Shown: piece by piece, positions 1 to 8,514 of the stretch
How the letters are laid out: the number at the start of each line of letters is the position of its first letter
Position numbering within the stretch: position 1 is the first letter of the stretch
Source: Verrucomicrobiia bacterium
GTDB taxonomy: Bacteria; Verrucomicrobiota; Verrucomicrobiia; Verrucomicrobiales; DEV007
Length of the DNA: 64,000 nucleotides
Reading direction: 5' to 3'
NCBI GenBank assembly: GCA_030427505.1
Contig: JAUICH010000025.1
Location: 23,694-87,693 of the forward strand
Notes under the pieces: model-generated
Told to the model about the DNA's origin: nothing
The model's input: only the letters and a program-made list of their open reading frames with translations
The model's database searches: none
Program-made: the position numbers and the translations under genes

Positions 1-2
1 AT

Positions 3-677
3 GGCATCCCCAAGATCGGCCCCATGCCGGAGGACAAAGCGCGGGAGCTGAAGCACGCTTACTATGCCTGCGTCAGCTATGTGGATGCTTTGTTAGGGCG
101 GCTCCTCGACGGCTTGGAGGCGGAAGGCGTGGCGGAAAACACCGTCATCCTCCTCTGGGGCGATCACGGCTGGCAACTGGGCGAGCATGGCATGTGGGAC
201 AAGCATTCGAACTTCGAAACTTCCACCCACTCACCCCTCATCGTCAGCGTGCCCGGTCAGAAGCCGGGTCGCACGGATGCGCTGGTGGAGTTCGTCGATA
301 TCTATCCCACCCTGGCCGATCTCTGCGGCCTGCCCCTGGACCCCGGTCTGGAAGGCGCCAGCCTCCGGCCCTTCATCGAAGATCCCACCCGTCCCTGGAA
401 ACCCGCCGCCTTCAGCCAGTACCCCCGCGTCATTCCCGGTCAGGGGCAGGGGATGGGCTACTCCATCCGCACGGACCGCTATCGTTTTACTGAGTGGATT
501 GTCCCCGGCCGCGAAGACGAATGGCAGGCCTGGGAACTCTACGACCACGAGACCGATCCCCAGGAAAACGAAAACCTCGCCAACCTTCCCGAACACGCCG
601 CCACGGTGACGGCGCTGCGGAAAATGCTCCACGAGGGGTGGAGGGGAGTGAGGATTCCGCAAACCAACGAGCCGTAG
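3..677 (+). CDS. Iduronate-2-sulfatase-like sulfatase, C-terminal part (5' end outside window)
   Basis: The reading frame is open to the left edge, so this is the 3' part of a longer gene; the first internal ATG is at 24. The visible part has the second sulfatase metal-site region, LWGDHGWQLGEHGMWDKH (from about residue 50), which is the form found in iduronate-2-sulfatase-like S1 enzymes. It is followed by the usual 'VDIYPTLADLCGLP' and 'SQYPR' segments and the C-terminal 'ELYDHETDPQENENLA' motif. Family role: hydrolysis of sulfate esters on polysaccharide-derived sugars, normally in the periplasm. The N-terminal signal peptide and the formylglycine cysteine lie upstream and cannot be judged. 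Three more sulfatases in the window suggest a sulfated-polysaccharide lifestyle. Confidence 0.93.
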   Translation, partial: GIPKIGPMPEDKARELKHAYYACVSYVDALLGRLLDGLEAEGVAENTVILLWGDHGWQLGEHGMWDKHSNFETSTHSPLIVSVPGQKPGRTDALVEFVDIYPTLADLCGLPLDPGLEGASLRPFIEDPTRPWKPAAFSQYPRVIPGQGQGMGYSIRTDRYRFTEWIVPGREDEWQAWELYDHETDPQENENLANLPEHAATVTALRKMLHEGWRGVRIPQTNEP

Positions 678-983
678 GCTCAAAGGTGGAACGCGATCTT
701 CCCGCCTGTCCGGCTCGGACCGCGTTCACGGAAGCAGATGTGAGCTGCTTTTTCCCTCGATTAGGACAGTGGAACTGCGACGCGGATTACCTGGACACTC
801 AACTCTTGAGCGAAGTTTCCGCCGCAATGCATTGTAGGCGCGGTTCGCGAGTTCCTCGCCCGGAGGTCGAAGACCACCTTCTGGCGTCAAGGCAACATTC
901 CTTTTCACCTCCCGCCCCTTAGCGTCATTACGTATTGGGATAACTTTGACGCTTCTCCCGCATCAACCTAATCTTTTCGCCTT
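678..983. other. Intergenic region carrying one copy of a dispersed repeat
   Basis: No convincing gene. Positions 806-884 hold a repeat whose inverted copy lies at 6373-6470. The stretch just before the ATG at 984 is comparatively AT-rich and probably holds the promoter of the SHD1/HLCCGxC gene, but I see no clear -35/-10 pair. Confidence 0.6.
806..884 (+). repeat. Dispersed intergenic repeat, copy 1
   Basis: It begins TTGAGCGAAG, continues CGCCGCAATG, then CGCGAGTT, and ends CGGAGGTCGAAGACCACC followed by TTCTGG. The same blocks occur in the same order on the opposite strand at 6373-6470, separated by variable spacers. Both copies are intergenic. I cannot tell whether this is a mobile miniature element or a structured regulatory repeat. 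Confidence 0.7.
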
Positions 984-1703
984 ATGAACAAGACCCTCGT
1001 TCTCAGTGCCTTCGTGGCGCTGACCGCCATTGCCGCCACCGCTACCTTGGTGGAGGCCCGCACATGGACCCAGGCCTCCACGGGCAAGACGCTGGAAGGC
1101 GACTTCGTACGCGTCCGCAACGACAACGTGATGATCAAGATGGCGGATGGCAACATCCGCGAATTGCCCTTGGCCATGCTGACGGACGAAGACCGTTCGT
1201 TCGTCGAATCCCAGGCCACCGCGGGCGAGCCCATGAAGGCCCCGGAGGGTGAGACCACCGTGTTGCTCAGCGGCGTGCACCTTTGCTGCGGCGGTTGCGA
1301 AAAAGGCATCAACGCGGCCGTGGACGGCCTGGAAGACGTGGAGATCGACGTGTCTCGCAGCGATGAAACCGTGACCATCAAGGGCAAGTCGGGCGACGCG
1401 GCGCAGAAAGCCGTCACCGCCATTGCCGAAGCCGGCTACTACGGCAAGTCTGACAGCGACGCGATCAAGATCGCCGATGCGGGCGCGGACAGCTCGGAAG
1501 CCGGCTCCGTGTCCGTCTCCGGCGTGCACCTTTGCTGTGGCAGTTGCGTGAAAGCCGTGGACCGCGCCATCAAGACCCTGGGCGACGGCGTGGAACACAC
1601 CGCCAAGTCCAAGGAGTCCGATTTCGAAGTCACGGGCAAGGTCAGCCCCGCCGCGGTGCTGGCGGCCCTTCAGGCTCAGGGCATCAACGGGACGGTGAAA
1701 TAA
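984..1703 (+). CDS. Secreted SHD1-domain protein with two HLCCGxC (HMA-like) domains
   Basis: 239 aa. A signal peptide (about residues 1-26, ending VEA-R) is followed by an SHD1/SLA1-homology segment (about 27-75, 'RTWT...GDFVRVRNDNVMIKMADG...LPLAMLTDEDRSFV'). Two similar domains follow, each starting VHLCC: H99-L-C-C-G-G-C105 and H182-L-C-C-G-S-C188, 83 residues apart. After the cysteines each reads like a heavy-metal-associated fold (helix, 'VEIDVSRSDETVTIKGKSG', helix), but the usual GMTCxxC is replaced by HLCCGxC. A periplasmic metal- or redox-binding role is inferred from the cysteines and is not shown. Start: ATG at 984; a 10-bp terminator-like hairpin follows the stop. Confidence 0.85.
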   Translation: MNKTLVLSAFVALTAIAATATLVEARTWTQASTGKTLEGDFVRVRNDNVMIKMADGNIRELPLAMLTDEDRSFVESQATAGEPMKAPEGETTVLLSGVHLCCGGCEKGINAAVDGLEDVEIDVSRSDETVTIKGKSGDAAQKAVTAIAEAGYYGKSDSDAIKIADAGADSSEAGSVSVSGVHLCCGSCVKAVDRAIKTLGDGVEHTAKSKESDFEVTGKVSPAAVLAALQAQGINGTVK

Positions 1704-1737
1704 GGGGTTCTAGAACTTCCATAAGATTTTTTCAGCA

Positions 1738-1776
1738 AAGGCCGCGGAATCCTGCGAACTGTGGGACCGCGGCCTT
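1738..1776 (+). terminator. Terminator-like hairpin after the HLCCGxC gene
   Basis: Perfect 10-bp stem AAGGCCGCGG (1738-1747) / CCGCGGCCTT (1767-1776) with a 19-nt loop, followed by GCATTTTC. The T-tract is short, so intrinsic termination is likely but not certain. Confidence 0.55.
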
Positions 1777-1874
1777 GCATTTTCGTGGGTTCACGCCTCA
1801 GTATGGCGCTTTCCGGGGGGGAAGATTTCTGTAGGTGACGATGTGCCACCCCGGGGCGGGAACACTGGTACACA

Positions 1875-4800
1875 ATGGCTGATTCAAGAAGCGGCATAAA
1901 TAGCGGCACGGAGCCTGACGCGGATACCGGCACTACCCCCAGCGTGGGACATACGCCCGAAGGCACAGCACCTGAAGAAGGCAGCGGCGCGGCCGGAAAT
2001 CCGGCAAAACCGGCCGGGAAAAGCGAAGAAAAAGGCTCCGGAGCCGAAAAAGCCTCCGATGCGCCCGCTCCAGCCGAGAGCAAGGCGATAGAGGCCGCCG
2101 AAGAAGCGCCCGGCGTGAAGCCGGGTGGAGACCAGGAGGAGCTTGCGAAGCCCGCCGAAGACCCTGTGGAGGCTCCGGAACCCGGCGACGAGGCTGGAGA
2201 GGCCCCTTCAGTTCCCTCTCCAGACCCAAAGGAAGCCACAGACCCGGCGCCAGTGTCCGGAGACGAAGACGGGAAGGACGCCACGGCGCCTCTGACACCC
2301 CAGCCCCCTGAAGTGCCGGACAAAGCAGCTCCACGGGAAACCAAACCAGTCCCTGGCCCGGGCGGCAAAGGCGGCTCAGCTCCGGCGGCTGACGAAAAGA
2401 AAGGGCCGGAAACGTCAACTCCAACTGCGGAGACGAAAGCGGAACCGGAGTCCCCAGCCGCTTCCCCAGAGGCGGAGCCTGCCGCCGGAACCGTGGAAGA
2501 GTCCAACTCTCAGACCGGGAAGTCGGAAGCGGAAGGCGATTCTGGCGCGGAAAAGGAACCCGTTTCGAAAGAGGAGGAGAAAGAGGCGCCGCCCGCTGAA
2601 GATCTGAAAGAAGAAACGAAGGCGTCCTCCGGCGTGGATGAGTCGGGTTCCCTGGGAAGCGAGGCTTCCGGCGCCAGCGCGACCGAGGCGGAAAGACCAA
2701 CTGATTCACCGGAAGAACCCAAAGCGGAAGCTCCCGAGCCGAAAGAGGAGACCGAAAGTAAGACGGGACCCGGGTCAGCTTCCAGACCGTCTCCGGAGCC
2801 CTCCGCCTCTGAGCCGCCCCCAGCCCCGAAAGGGGAAAGGGAAGGGGACGCCAAGGGAACCGGAGAGTCCAAACCCGGTCCGGAGCCCGTTGGCGCGGAG
2901 CCAGCCGGGGAAGAAGCAACGAAGCCCTCCCTTGGAAGTGCCACGTCAGGGGAGGCAAAGCCCTCTGGCGAGACCCTCTCGGGGCCTGAAACGGCGGCTT
3001 CTTCCGCCGGGGAGGCGCCCACGCCGGAGCCCGAGCCCACGCCAGAGGAGCCCCAGTCCGAGCCTGACGAACCTGAAGCGAAGAAAACGTCAATTTCGCC
3101 CGCTGCTCCCCAGACTCCGGCCCCTGCGACGCCCGCCCAAGCAGCTTCCTCCGCCGGAGTTCCGCGCGAGCCAAAAGCGGAGGTAGAGACGAAATCCAGG
3201 CCCGCAAGCCAGGCGGAGCCCGAAACGAAGGCCGCTGATGCCACCGCCTCTCCCGCTGGCGGCGAAGACAGCCCCAGGCCTGAGGCTCCCGCGCCTTCGG
3301 CACTGGTCAGGAAACTGATCTCGGGGAAACGTTCCGGGACCACGCCGAAGGCTCCACCGGAGGACCGTGCCAAGGCCGAGCCGGCCCAAGAAGCCCCGAA
3401 ACCTTCCGCCGGTCCTCCCGCGCCCGCCGCACCGCCTGTAAAGGAGGGGGATAAGGAGGCTCCGATGGGCAAGGCCGAATCTGCTTCGGAGGCGAAGGTT
3501 TCTCCCCCCGCCGCCCCACCAGTTGGCGGGAAAGAGCTGGCGGCGGACACAAAGCCTAAATCGGAACCGGTATCCGGCGGCAAACCCGCCGAGGAAGCGG
3601 CTAAGCCGTCCTCTGGAACTTCCGAACCCAAGAAGGCGGATTCGTCCACCAAGTACGTGACCATTCCGCTGGCGAACCCGAAAAGCGCAACGGTTCCGGT
3701 TCCCGACAAACTGCCCGACCCCGAGACCTTGAAGAAAGCCGCTGCCTTGCTGAAGGCGGAACGGCACGGGCAGGAGCCGGCTGATAAGCCCAGGGTAAAA
3801 CCCGCTGCTCAGCCAGAGACGGCAGCAACCGCCACCCCCCCGCCGAAACCGGCGGAGCCGAAAGAGACCAGCGGAGGGGACTCGAAGAAGGAGGTCCCCA
3901 ACAAAACCGGCGAACCGGCGTCCGCCAAGGGAGAAACCGTCCCTATTGCGCCAGCCGTGAAAGCGGAGCCCAAAGAAGTCCCGGCCGGCCCTCTGTCGAA
4001 AACTGAAGAGACGCCCGGCAAGACTTCAGAAGAGAAGAAAGCCGCCGAACCTGAGCCCAAACCTTCCGCAGCGAAGGATAAGAACCCGGAGCCGGACAAG
4101 AAAGACGCAAAAGACGAAGCGAAAGCGGCTCCACCCGGACCGGAGCCGGTTTCCGACACCGCTCCGGAAGCGGAGGAAAAGGAACCCTCCGGAAAAGACG
4201 CCCCGGATCTCGCCGGGAAAAAACCCGCCCCGGGCCTGGCAGCCGCTGGAGCCGTGGCGGCGGTCGCCGCCGCTTCCTCCAAGGAAGATGAGAAATCCAC
4301 CAAAGAGGCTAAGACGGAGCCCGCGCCGGAGACGGTAGCGAAAGAATCGCCGGAGCCAGAGAAAGCAGAGGCGGAAGACAAGCCTGAGAAGACCTTGGCC
4401 GAACCGGCCGAAGGGAAACAGGAAGACAAGCCTTCCGGGAAAGAAGAGAAAGAACCCGCCGAAGAGAAGCAGCAGGAAGAGGCTTCCGAGGCAAAAGAGG
4501 AAGCGCCTGCCGAGGGCAAGGAGGCAAAACAAGCGCCTCCGAAGCCAGAGGCAAAGCCGAAACCGGCTCCGGCTCCGGCCGTGGCCGCCAAGGTGGTCGC
4601 TCCGGACCCGGTGCTCTTTCCAGCAAAGGACACGAAGTTTGCCTGGCTGCTGAAGCCCTGGGGAGGGTCCCTGGCGCTCCTGGTCCTGACCCTGGTCCTA
4701 ATCGTGCCCGGCACCTGGATCCTGCCCATGATGGACCGGGATGAGCCGCGCTTCGCCAATGCCACCTGGGAAATGATGGAGCGGAGCGAGTGGGCCATTC

Positions 4801-6347
4801 CGTATTTCAACAACGAGTACCGGTTCGACAAGCCGCCGCTCACCTACTGGTGGATGCGCGTGCATTACTGGATGCTGGGCAAGACCGAGCTGGCGGCCCG
4901 CCTCCACTCCATCGAGGCCGCGTGGCTGACCGCCATCGTCATCATGTTCCTGGGGCGCTTCCTCTACGGTGCCCGCGCCGGTCTTCTGGCGGGCATCGGG
5001 TGGTTGACCTGCGTCCAGGTGCTTATTCATGGGCGTCTGTCCGTGGCGGACATGCCCATGCTCCTGGGCGTCACCGCCGCCATGTACGCGGCGGCCCGGC
5101 TGTTGCTGGTGGATGTGGAGCCGAGGCGTTGGGGAAAATGGTTCTGGTTCTTCTCCCTGGCGCTGTCCTTCGGCTTTCTGGCCAAAGGGCCCATTGCCCT
5201 GGCGGTGCCACTGCTCAGCCTGCTGCTGGCGCGCTTCGTCTTTTACCGGAAGCGCCTGCCCTGGCGGCGGCTCCAGTTGTTTTCCACCCTTGGCGTCATT
5301 CTCGTGGTGGTGGGCGCATGGGGCATTCCCGCGTTGCTCAAGACGAAGGGGCTGTTCTGGGACGTCGGCATTGGGAAGCACGTCGTGGAACGCGGTACCG
5401 GCGCTTTCAATGGCCGGGCGTCTCTGCCGGTCGTGTATTACCTCATCACCGTCTTCATCAGCCTCTTTCCCTGGAGCGCCTTCATGCCCGCGGCCTTGAG
5501 CAAAGCGGGGGAGAAACGCCGGGACGCGCGGAACGGCCTGCTCATGGGCTGGTTTGTGGCGCCCTTCCTCATCTTCGGCCCGTACTCCACTCAGTTGCCG
5601 CACTACATCATGCCGGGTTTCCCGGCCTTCTTCCTCCTCCTGTTCCGGTTCGGGGCCTGGCCGCAGGTGTTCGGTCTCTTCCGCCGCCGCTGGTTCCGCA
5701 CCGTGGCGATCTGCTTTGCGCTCTTCGTGATCGTTCTCGGGGGCGTCTTATTCTACTTCCGGAAGAACGAGTTTGAGGACTTCCCCGTGCCGCTTTATGC
5801 CATGGGCTACGCCGCCGTGGCGCTGCTGGGGGCGGCCGCCGCGCTCCCCTGGTTCATCCGCTACCGGAAGCCGGCTTTCATGGGGGTGGCTTTCCTCATC
5901 ATGGGAACCGCTACCGCCTTTCTGTGTTACAACATCCGGGAAGCCCATCCCGTTATGGCCATGCGCCAAGTGTGGGCGGATCCGCCGCCGGAAGGCGCCG
6001 CCCCGGTCACGGAGTTCCGCGCCCGGGAATTCACCGAGCCCAGTCTCGTCTTTTACAGTCAGCCGGGCTGGGACATGAAGGGCAAGATTGAAACCGCCAT
6101 CCCCTGGGTGAAGCGCAAGCCGGGACGTGTCCTCGTCATCATGCTGCGGGAATGGCAGTTGGACGACGTCATCTCCGGCTTTTCCCGAAAAGGGATTAAG
6201 GGCGTCTGGCCCTCTAACGACTACCATCACCAGATTTACGACACCCTGGAAACGGAGTCCACCGAAGGCCTGGAGATCGGCACCTACGCCGGTTTCAACG
6301 CCGCCAAGACCAGTTGGGTGGAAGTGATGGTGTTCCGGTCTTTGTAA
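1875..6347 (+). CDS. Giant disordered N-terminus fused to GT39/ArnT-like membrane glycosyltransferase
   Basis: 1490 aa from ATG 1875. Residues 1 to about 915 are low complexity, almost entirely P, E, A, K, S, T, G and D, with no recognisable fold and frequent PEP, AEP and KPE patches. From about residue 920 the protein becomes a polytopic membrane enzyme: a first TM (SLALLVLTLVLIVPGTWIL), then DRDEPRFANATWEMMER, the acidic first-loop motif of ArnT/PMT (GT39/GT83) lipid-linked-sugar transferases, then 'YRFDKPPLTYWWM' and about ten further hydrophobic segments. Family role: transfer of a sugar from a polyprenyl-phosphate carrier on the outer face of the inner membrane. Typical enzymes are about 500-600 aa, so the tail is the oddity. 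With no N-terminal signal, the tail probably lies in the cytoplasm (inference). Confidence 0.88.
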   Translation: MADSRSGINSGTEPDADTGTTPSVGHTPEGTAPEEGSGAAGNPAKPAGKSEEKGSGAEKASDAPAPAESKAIEAAEEAPGVKPGGDQEELAKPAEDPVEAPEPGDEAGEAPSVPSPDPKEATDPAPVSGDEDGKDATAPLTPQPPEVPDKAAPRETKPVPGPGGKGGSAPAADEKKGPETSTPTAETKAEPESPAASPEAEPAAGTVEESNSQTGKSEAEGDSGAEKEPVSKEEEKEAPPAEDLKEETKASSGVDESGSLGSEASGASATEAERPTDSPEEPKAEAPEPKEETESKTGPGSASRPSPEPSASEPPPAPKGEREGDAKGTGESKPGPEPVGAEPAGEEATKPSLGSATSGEAKPSGETLSGPETAASSAGEAPTPEPEPTPEEPQSEPDEPEAKKTSISPAAPQTPAPATPAQAASSAGVPREPKAEVETKSRPASQAEPETKAADATASPAGGEDSPRPEAPAPSALVRKLISGKRSGTTPKAPPEDRAKAEPAQEAPKPSAGPPAPAAPPVKEGDKEAPMGKAESASEAKVSPPAAPPVGGKELAADTKPKSEPVSGGKPAEEAAKPSSGTSEPKKADSSTKYVTIPLANPKSATVPVPDKLPDPETLKKAAALLKAERHGQEPADKPRVKPAAQPETAATATPPPKPAEPKETSGGDSKKEVPNKTGEPASAKGETVPIAPAVKAEPKEVPAGPLSKTEETPGKTSEEKKAAEPEPKPSAAKDKNPEPDKKDAKDEAKAAPPGPEPVSDTAPEAEEKEPSGKDAPDLAGKKPAPGLAAAGAVAAVAAASSKEDEKSTKEAKTEPAPETVAKESPEPEKAEAEDKPEKTLAEPAEGKQEDKPSGKEEKEPAEEKQQEEASEAKEEAPAEGKEAKQAPPKPEAKPKPAPAPAVAAKVVAPDPVLFPAKDTKFAWLLKPWGGSLALLVLTLVLIVPGTWILPMMDRDEPRFANATWEMMERSEWAIPYFNNEYRFDKPPLTYWWMRVHYWMLGKTELAARLHSIEAAWLTAIVIMFLGRFLYGARAGLLAGIGWLTCVQVLIHGRLSVADMPMLLGVTAAMYAAARLLLVDVEPRRWGKWFWFFSLALSFGFLAKGPIALAVPLLSLLLARFVFYRKRLPWRRLQLFSTLGVILVVVGAWGIPALLKTKGLFWDVGIGKHVVERGTGAFNGRASLPVVYYLITVFISLFPWSAFMPAALSKAGEKRRDARNGLLMGWFVAPFLIFGPYSTQLPHYIMPGFPAFFLLLFRFGAWPQVFGLFRRRWFRTVAICFALFVIVLGGVLFYFRKNEFEDFPVPLYAMGYAAVALLGAAAALPWFIRYRKPAFMGVAFLIMGTATAFLCYNIREAHPVMAMRQVWADPPPEGAAPVTEFRAREFTEPSLVFYSQPGWDMKGKIETAIPWVKRKPGRVLVIMLREWQLDDVISGFSRKGIKGVWPSNDYHHQIYDTLETESTEGLEIGTYAGFNAAKTSWVEVMVFRSL

Positions 6348-6372
6348 AGCCTCTTCCCGGTTCGCGCTTTTT

Positions 6373-6470
6373 CCAGAAAGGTGGTCCTCGACCTCCGGGG
6401 GGGGCGAGCCGGACCGGCTGGAAACTCGCGAGCCGGGCGCTCGATTCATTGCGGCGAAAGCTTCGCTCAA
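6373..6470 (-). repeat. Dispersed intergenic repeat, copy 2 (inverted)
   Basis: Reverse-strand copy of the 806-884 repeat: TTGAGCGAAG..CGCCGCAATG..CGCGAGTT..CGGAGGTCGAGGACCACC..TTTCTGG, with a longer middle spacer. It fills the gap between two convergent genes. Confidence 0.7.
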
Positions 6471-6481
6471 CCGCTACCTGC

Positions 6482-7291
6482 CTAACCGCCCGCCGCCACC
6501 TTCGCCTTCTCCATCGCCCGTCCGCGTTTCCGCAAGCGCCGCAGGGGAATGCCGCAGGCCACGCCAAAGAAGATGCCGATGAATCCGCCCACCAGCACGT
6601 CGCTGGGGTAGTGCGCTTTTTGATACATCCGCGCCCAGCCCACGCCCCCGGCGAAGATCGTCAGCGGCACGCCGATCTGAGGGCACGCGACGAGCACCGG
6701 GGTGGCCGTGCCAAAGGCCGTGGCCGTGTGGCCGGAAGGGAAGCCTTGGTAGCCGGACGAAGGCATGGGGCCGTAAAATTTGTCGATCGCGTCCGTGCGG
6801 GGCCGGGGCCGGCCCATGGTGAAGCGGTAGGCATTGCACACCATGCCCGCCAGAGTGGCGGAGATGACCGTGGCCATGGCCAGGCGCTGGAGGTAGCGGG
6901 ACTTCCGGAACTTGCCCAGCAGCCACAAGCCCACGGCGAAGGCCAGGTTGTACTGAGCGAAGTCTCCCCAGAATGCGATCTGATCCGCCAGGGTCTGGAG
7001 GGCTTCGGAACGGTTCTTCTTGATGGCCCGCAGCCATTCGTAGTCGTGCGGATGGATGATCCACCAGGCCGTGGCCAGCACCGCCAGCGTCGCGGCCAGG
7101 CTGGCCCAGCGGTGGCGGTTGATGAAGTGGGTGGCGCTCCGCCAGACGCCCCGGGCGTCTTTCTTGATCGACCCGGGAATGCGTCCGGAAATTCTTGTGA
7201 CCGTTGCCGATGCCGCCGCCTTCTCCGTGACGGGGGAGTTTTCTTTGAGGTCCTCGGGCTGGGGCTGGGCGGGTTGCGCGGCGCTATCCAT
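6482..7291 (-). CDS. PAP2-family membrane phosphatase
   Basis: 269 aa from ATG 7291; an upstream in-frame start at 7345 is possible, but the added 18 residues look non-coding. The PAP2 signature is complete: K-x6-RP (MGRPRPRTDAIDK region), central PSGHTATAF, and C-terminal R-MYQKAHYPSDVLVGG. Several TM helices surround them. Family role: dephosphorylation of lipid phosphates such as undecaprenyl pyrophosphate or phosphatidate on the outer side of the inner membrane. It lies convergent to the GT39-like gene, so a shared role in polyprenyl-linked sugar metabolism is possible but not supported by co-transcription. Confidence 0.9.
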   Translation of the reverse strand: MDSAAQPAQPQPEDLKENSPVTEKAAASATVTRISGRIPGSIKKDARGVWRSATHFINRHRWASLAATLAVLATAWWIIHPHDYEWLRAIKKNRSEALQTLADQIAFWGDFAQYNLAFAVGLWLLGKFRKSRYLQRLAMATVISATLAGMVCNAYRFTMGRPRPRTDAIDKFYGPMPSSGYQGFPSGHTATAFGTATPVLVACPQIGVPLTIFAGGVGWARMYQKAHYPSDVLVGGFIGIFFGVACGIPLRRLRKRGRAMEKAKVAAGG

Positions 7292-7453
7292 CGTGGGCAC
7301 CCGTAGCCTCCCCTGGGGCTGGCGGAAAGCAGAAATTGCCACCACGCGCGGTCACGTGACGGGAGTGCCACCGGTAGGCTTCCCGATTGACGGGGAAACG
7401 TTTGTCCCGCACTGTAGGCTCGATCTCCGGCATTCCTGGACTCGTTTCCGACA

Positions 7454-8482
7454 ATGAAAACCAACCGGCCCATCCTGGCGGCGGTTCTGTGTGTTCTGGC
7501 CGCCCTCGCACCTCTGTCCGCCCCTTCTGAAGTGGAAAAAACAGGCACGGACACGACTAAGGCTTCCGTCGCCAAAGCTCCGGACAAACCGGCCTGGCTG
7601 GAAAAGGTGAACACCGGCCCGCCCGGTCCTATTCCCGAGCTGCCCGCCTGCCGGGTGGACTATACGCTCAGTTGGAATGGCGCGGTGAAAGCCGGGCAGG
7701 CCACCGCCGTGCTGGACCGGGAAAAGGAGGACAACGGTCACGAAATCATCCGGGGCTCGGCCACCGCCGCCAGCTCCGGCGTGGCCCGGCTGCTTTGGAA
7801 ATACGACTGCGAACTGGAGTCCCTCATCGACGCCGAAACGCTGCGGCCCCAGTCTTTCAAGCATAGGGAAAAGGAGAACAAAGAGACCAAGAAATACCAG
7901 GTGGCTTTCCAGGCCGGCCGGGTGAAGAGCGAGCGGTTCTCCCAGAGAGAGGGCGAGGAAGCGGAGACCAAGACCCGCACCTACAAGCTGGACGACTTGC
8001 TGGATCTCCTGTCCTGCATTCTCTACGCCCGCAGCCTTCCGTTGAACGAGGGTGAGGAGATCAACATGGTCGTGTTTCCCTTCGATGCTCCCTACCTGGT
8101 GACCTTGAAAGCGGAGGGAAAAGAGAAGTTTCCCTACAACGGAGAAGAGGTGGACTCCATTCGCACTAGCCTGGAAATCCTGAAGATTAACAAAGATCTC
8201 ACGCTCAAGGAGTATAAAAAACTCAAGTCCGCCACCATGTGGGTGTCAGATGACGAGTTCCGCCTGCCTCTGGAAATTCGCACCGAAATCTTCGTCGGCT
8301 CTGTCCGCGCCACCCTGGTGGACCGAAAGTTCCTGGACGGCGCGGAGGCGGATTCGCCCGGTGAAGGCGGCGGGCTTCCGGCTCCGAAAACCGATAAGAA
8401 GTCCAAGCCTGGGAACGAGGACTCCGGGGACGACTGGCTCCAGCAAGGCCTGGACGCCATCCGGAAGCTGATCAGTGCCTGA
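7454..8482 (+). CDS. DUF3108 domain-containing secreted protein
   Basis: 342 aa from ATG 7454 with a hydrophobic signal segment (ILAAVLCVLAALAPLSAPS). Residues about 60-290 match the DUF3108 pattern: 'CRVDYTLSWNGAVKAGQAT', 'GSATAASSGVARLLWKYDCELESLIDAETLRPQ', 'VDSIRTSLEI' and a final 'MWVSDDEFRLPLEIRTEIFVGSVRATLV'. DUF3108 proteins are periplasmic beta-rich proteins of unknown biochemical function. The C-terminal tail (PGNEDSGDDWLQQGLDAIRKL) is hydrophilic. Divergent from the PAP2 gene across a 162-bp gap. Confidence 0.85.
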   Translation: MKTNRPILAAVLCVLAALAPLSAPSEVEKTGTDTTKASVAKAPDKPAWLEKVNTGPPGPIPELPACRVDYTLSWNGAVKAGQATAVLDREKEDNGHEIIRGSATAASSGVARLLWKYDCELESLIDAETLRPQSFKHREKENKETKKYQVAFQAGRVKSERFSQREGEEAETKTRTYKLDDLLDLLSCILYARSLPLNEGEEINMVVFPFDAPYLVTLKAEGKEKFPYNGEEVDSIRTSLEILKINKDLTLKEYKKLKSATMWVSDDEFRLPLEIRTEIFVGSVRATLVDRKFLDGAEADSPGEGGGLPAPKTDKKSKPGNEDSGDDWLQQGLDAIRKLISA

Positions 8483-8514
8483 TTTTTTGGGGCTATCCGC
8501 TGAAATTAAGCTGA

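Noticed and set aside
1676..3709. Minus-strand open frames over the P/E/A/K-rich tail (276, 456 and 399 aa)
   Set aside because: These arise from the biased composition of the disordered region, which is in frame with the GT39 domain downstream; the reverse frames show only S/G/P-rich low complexity.
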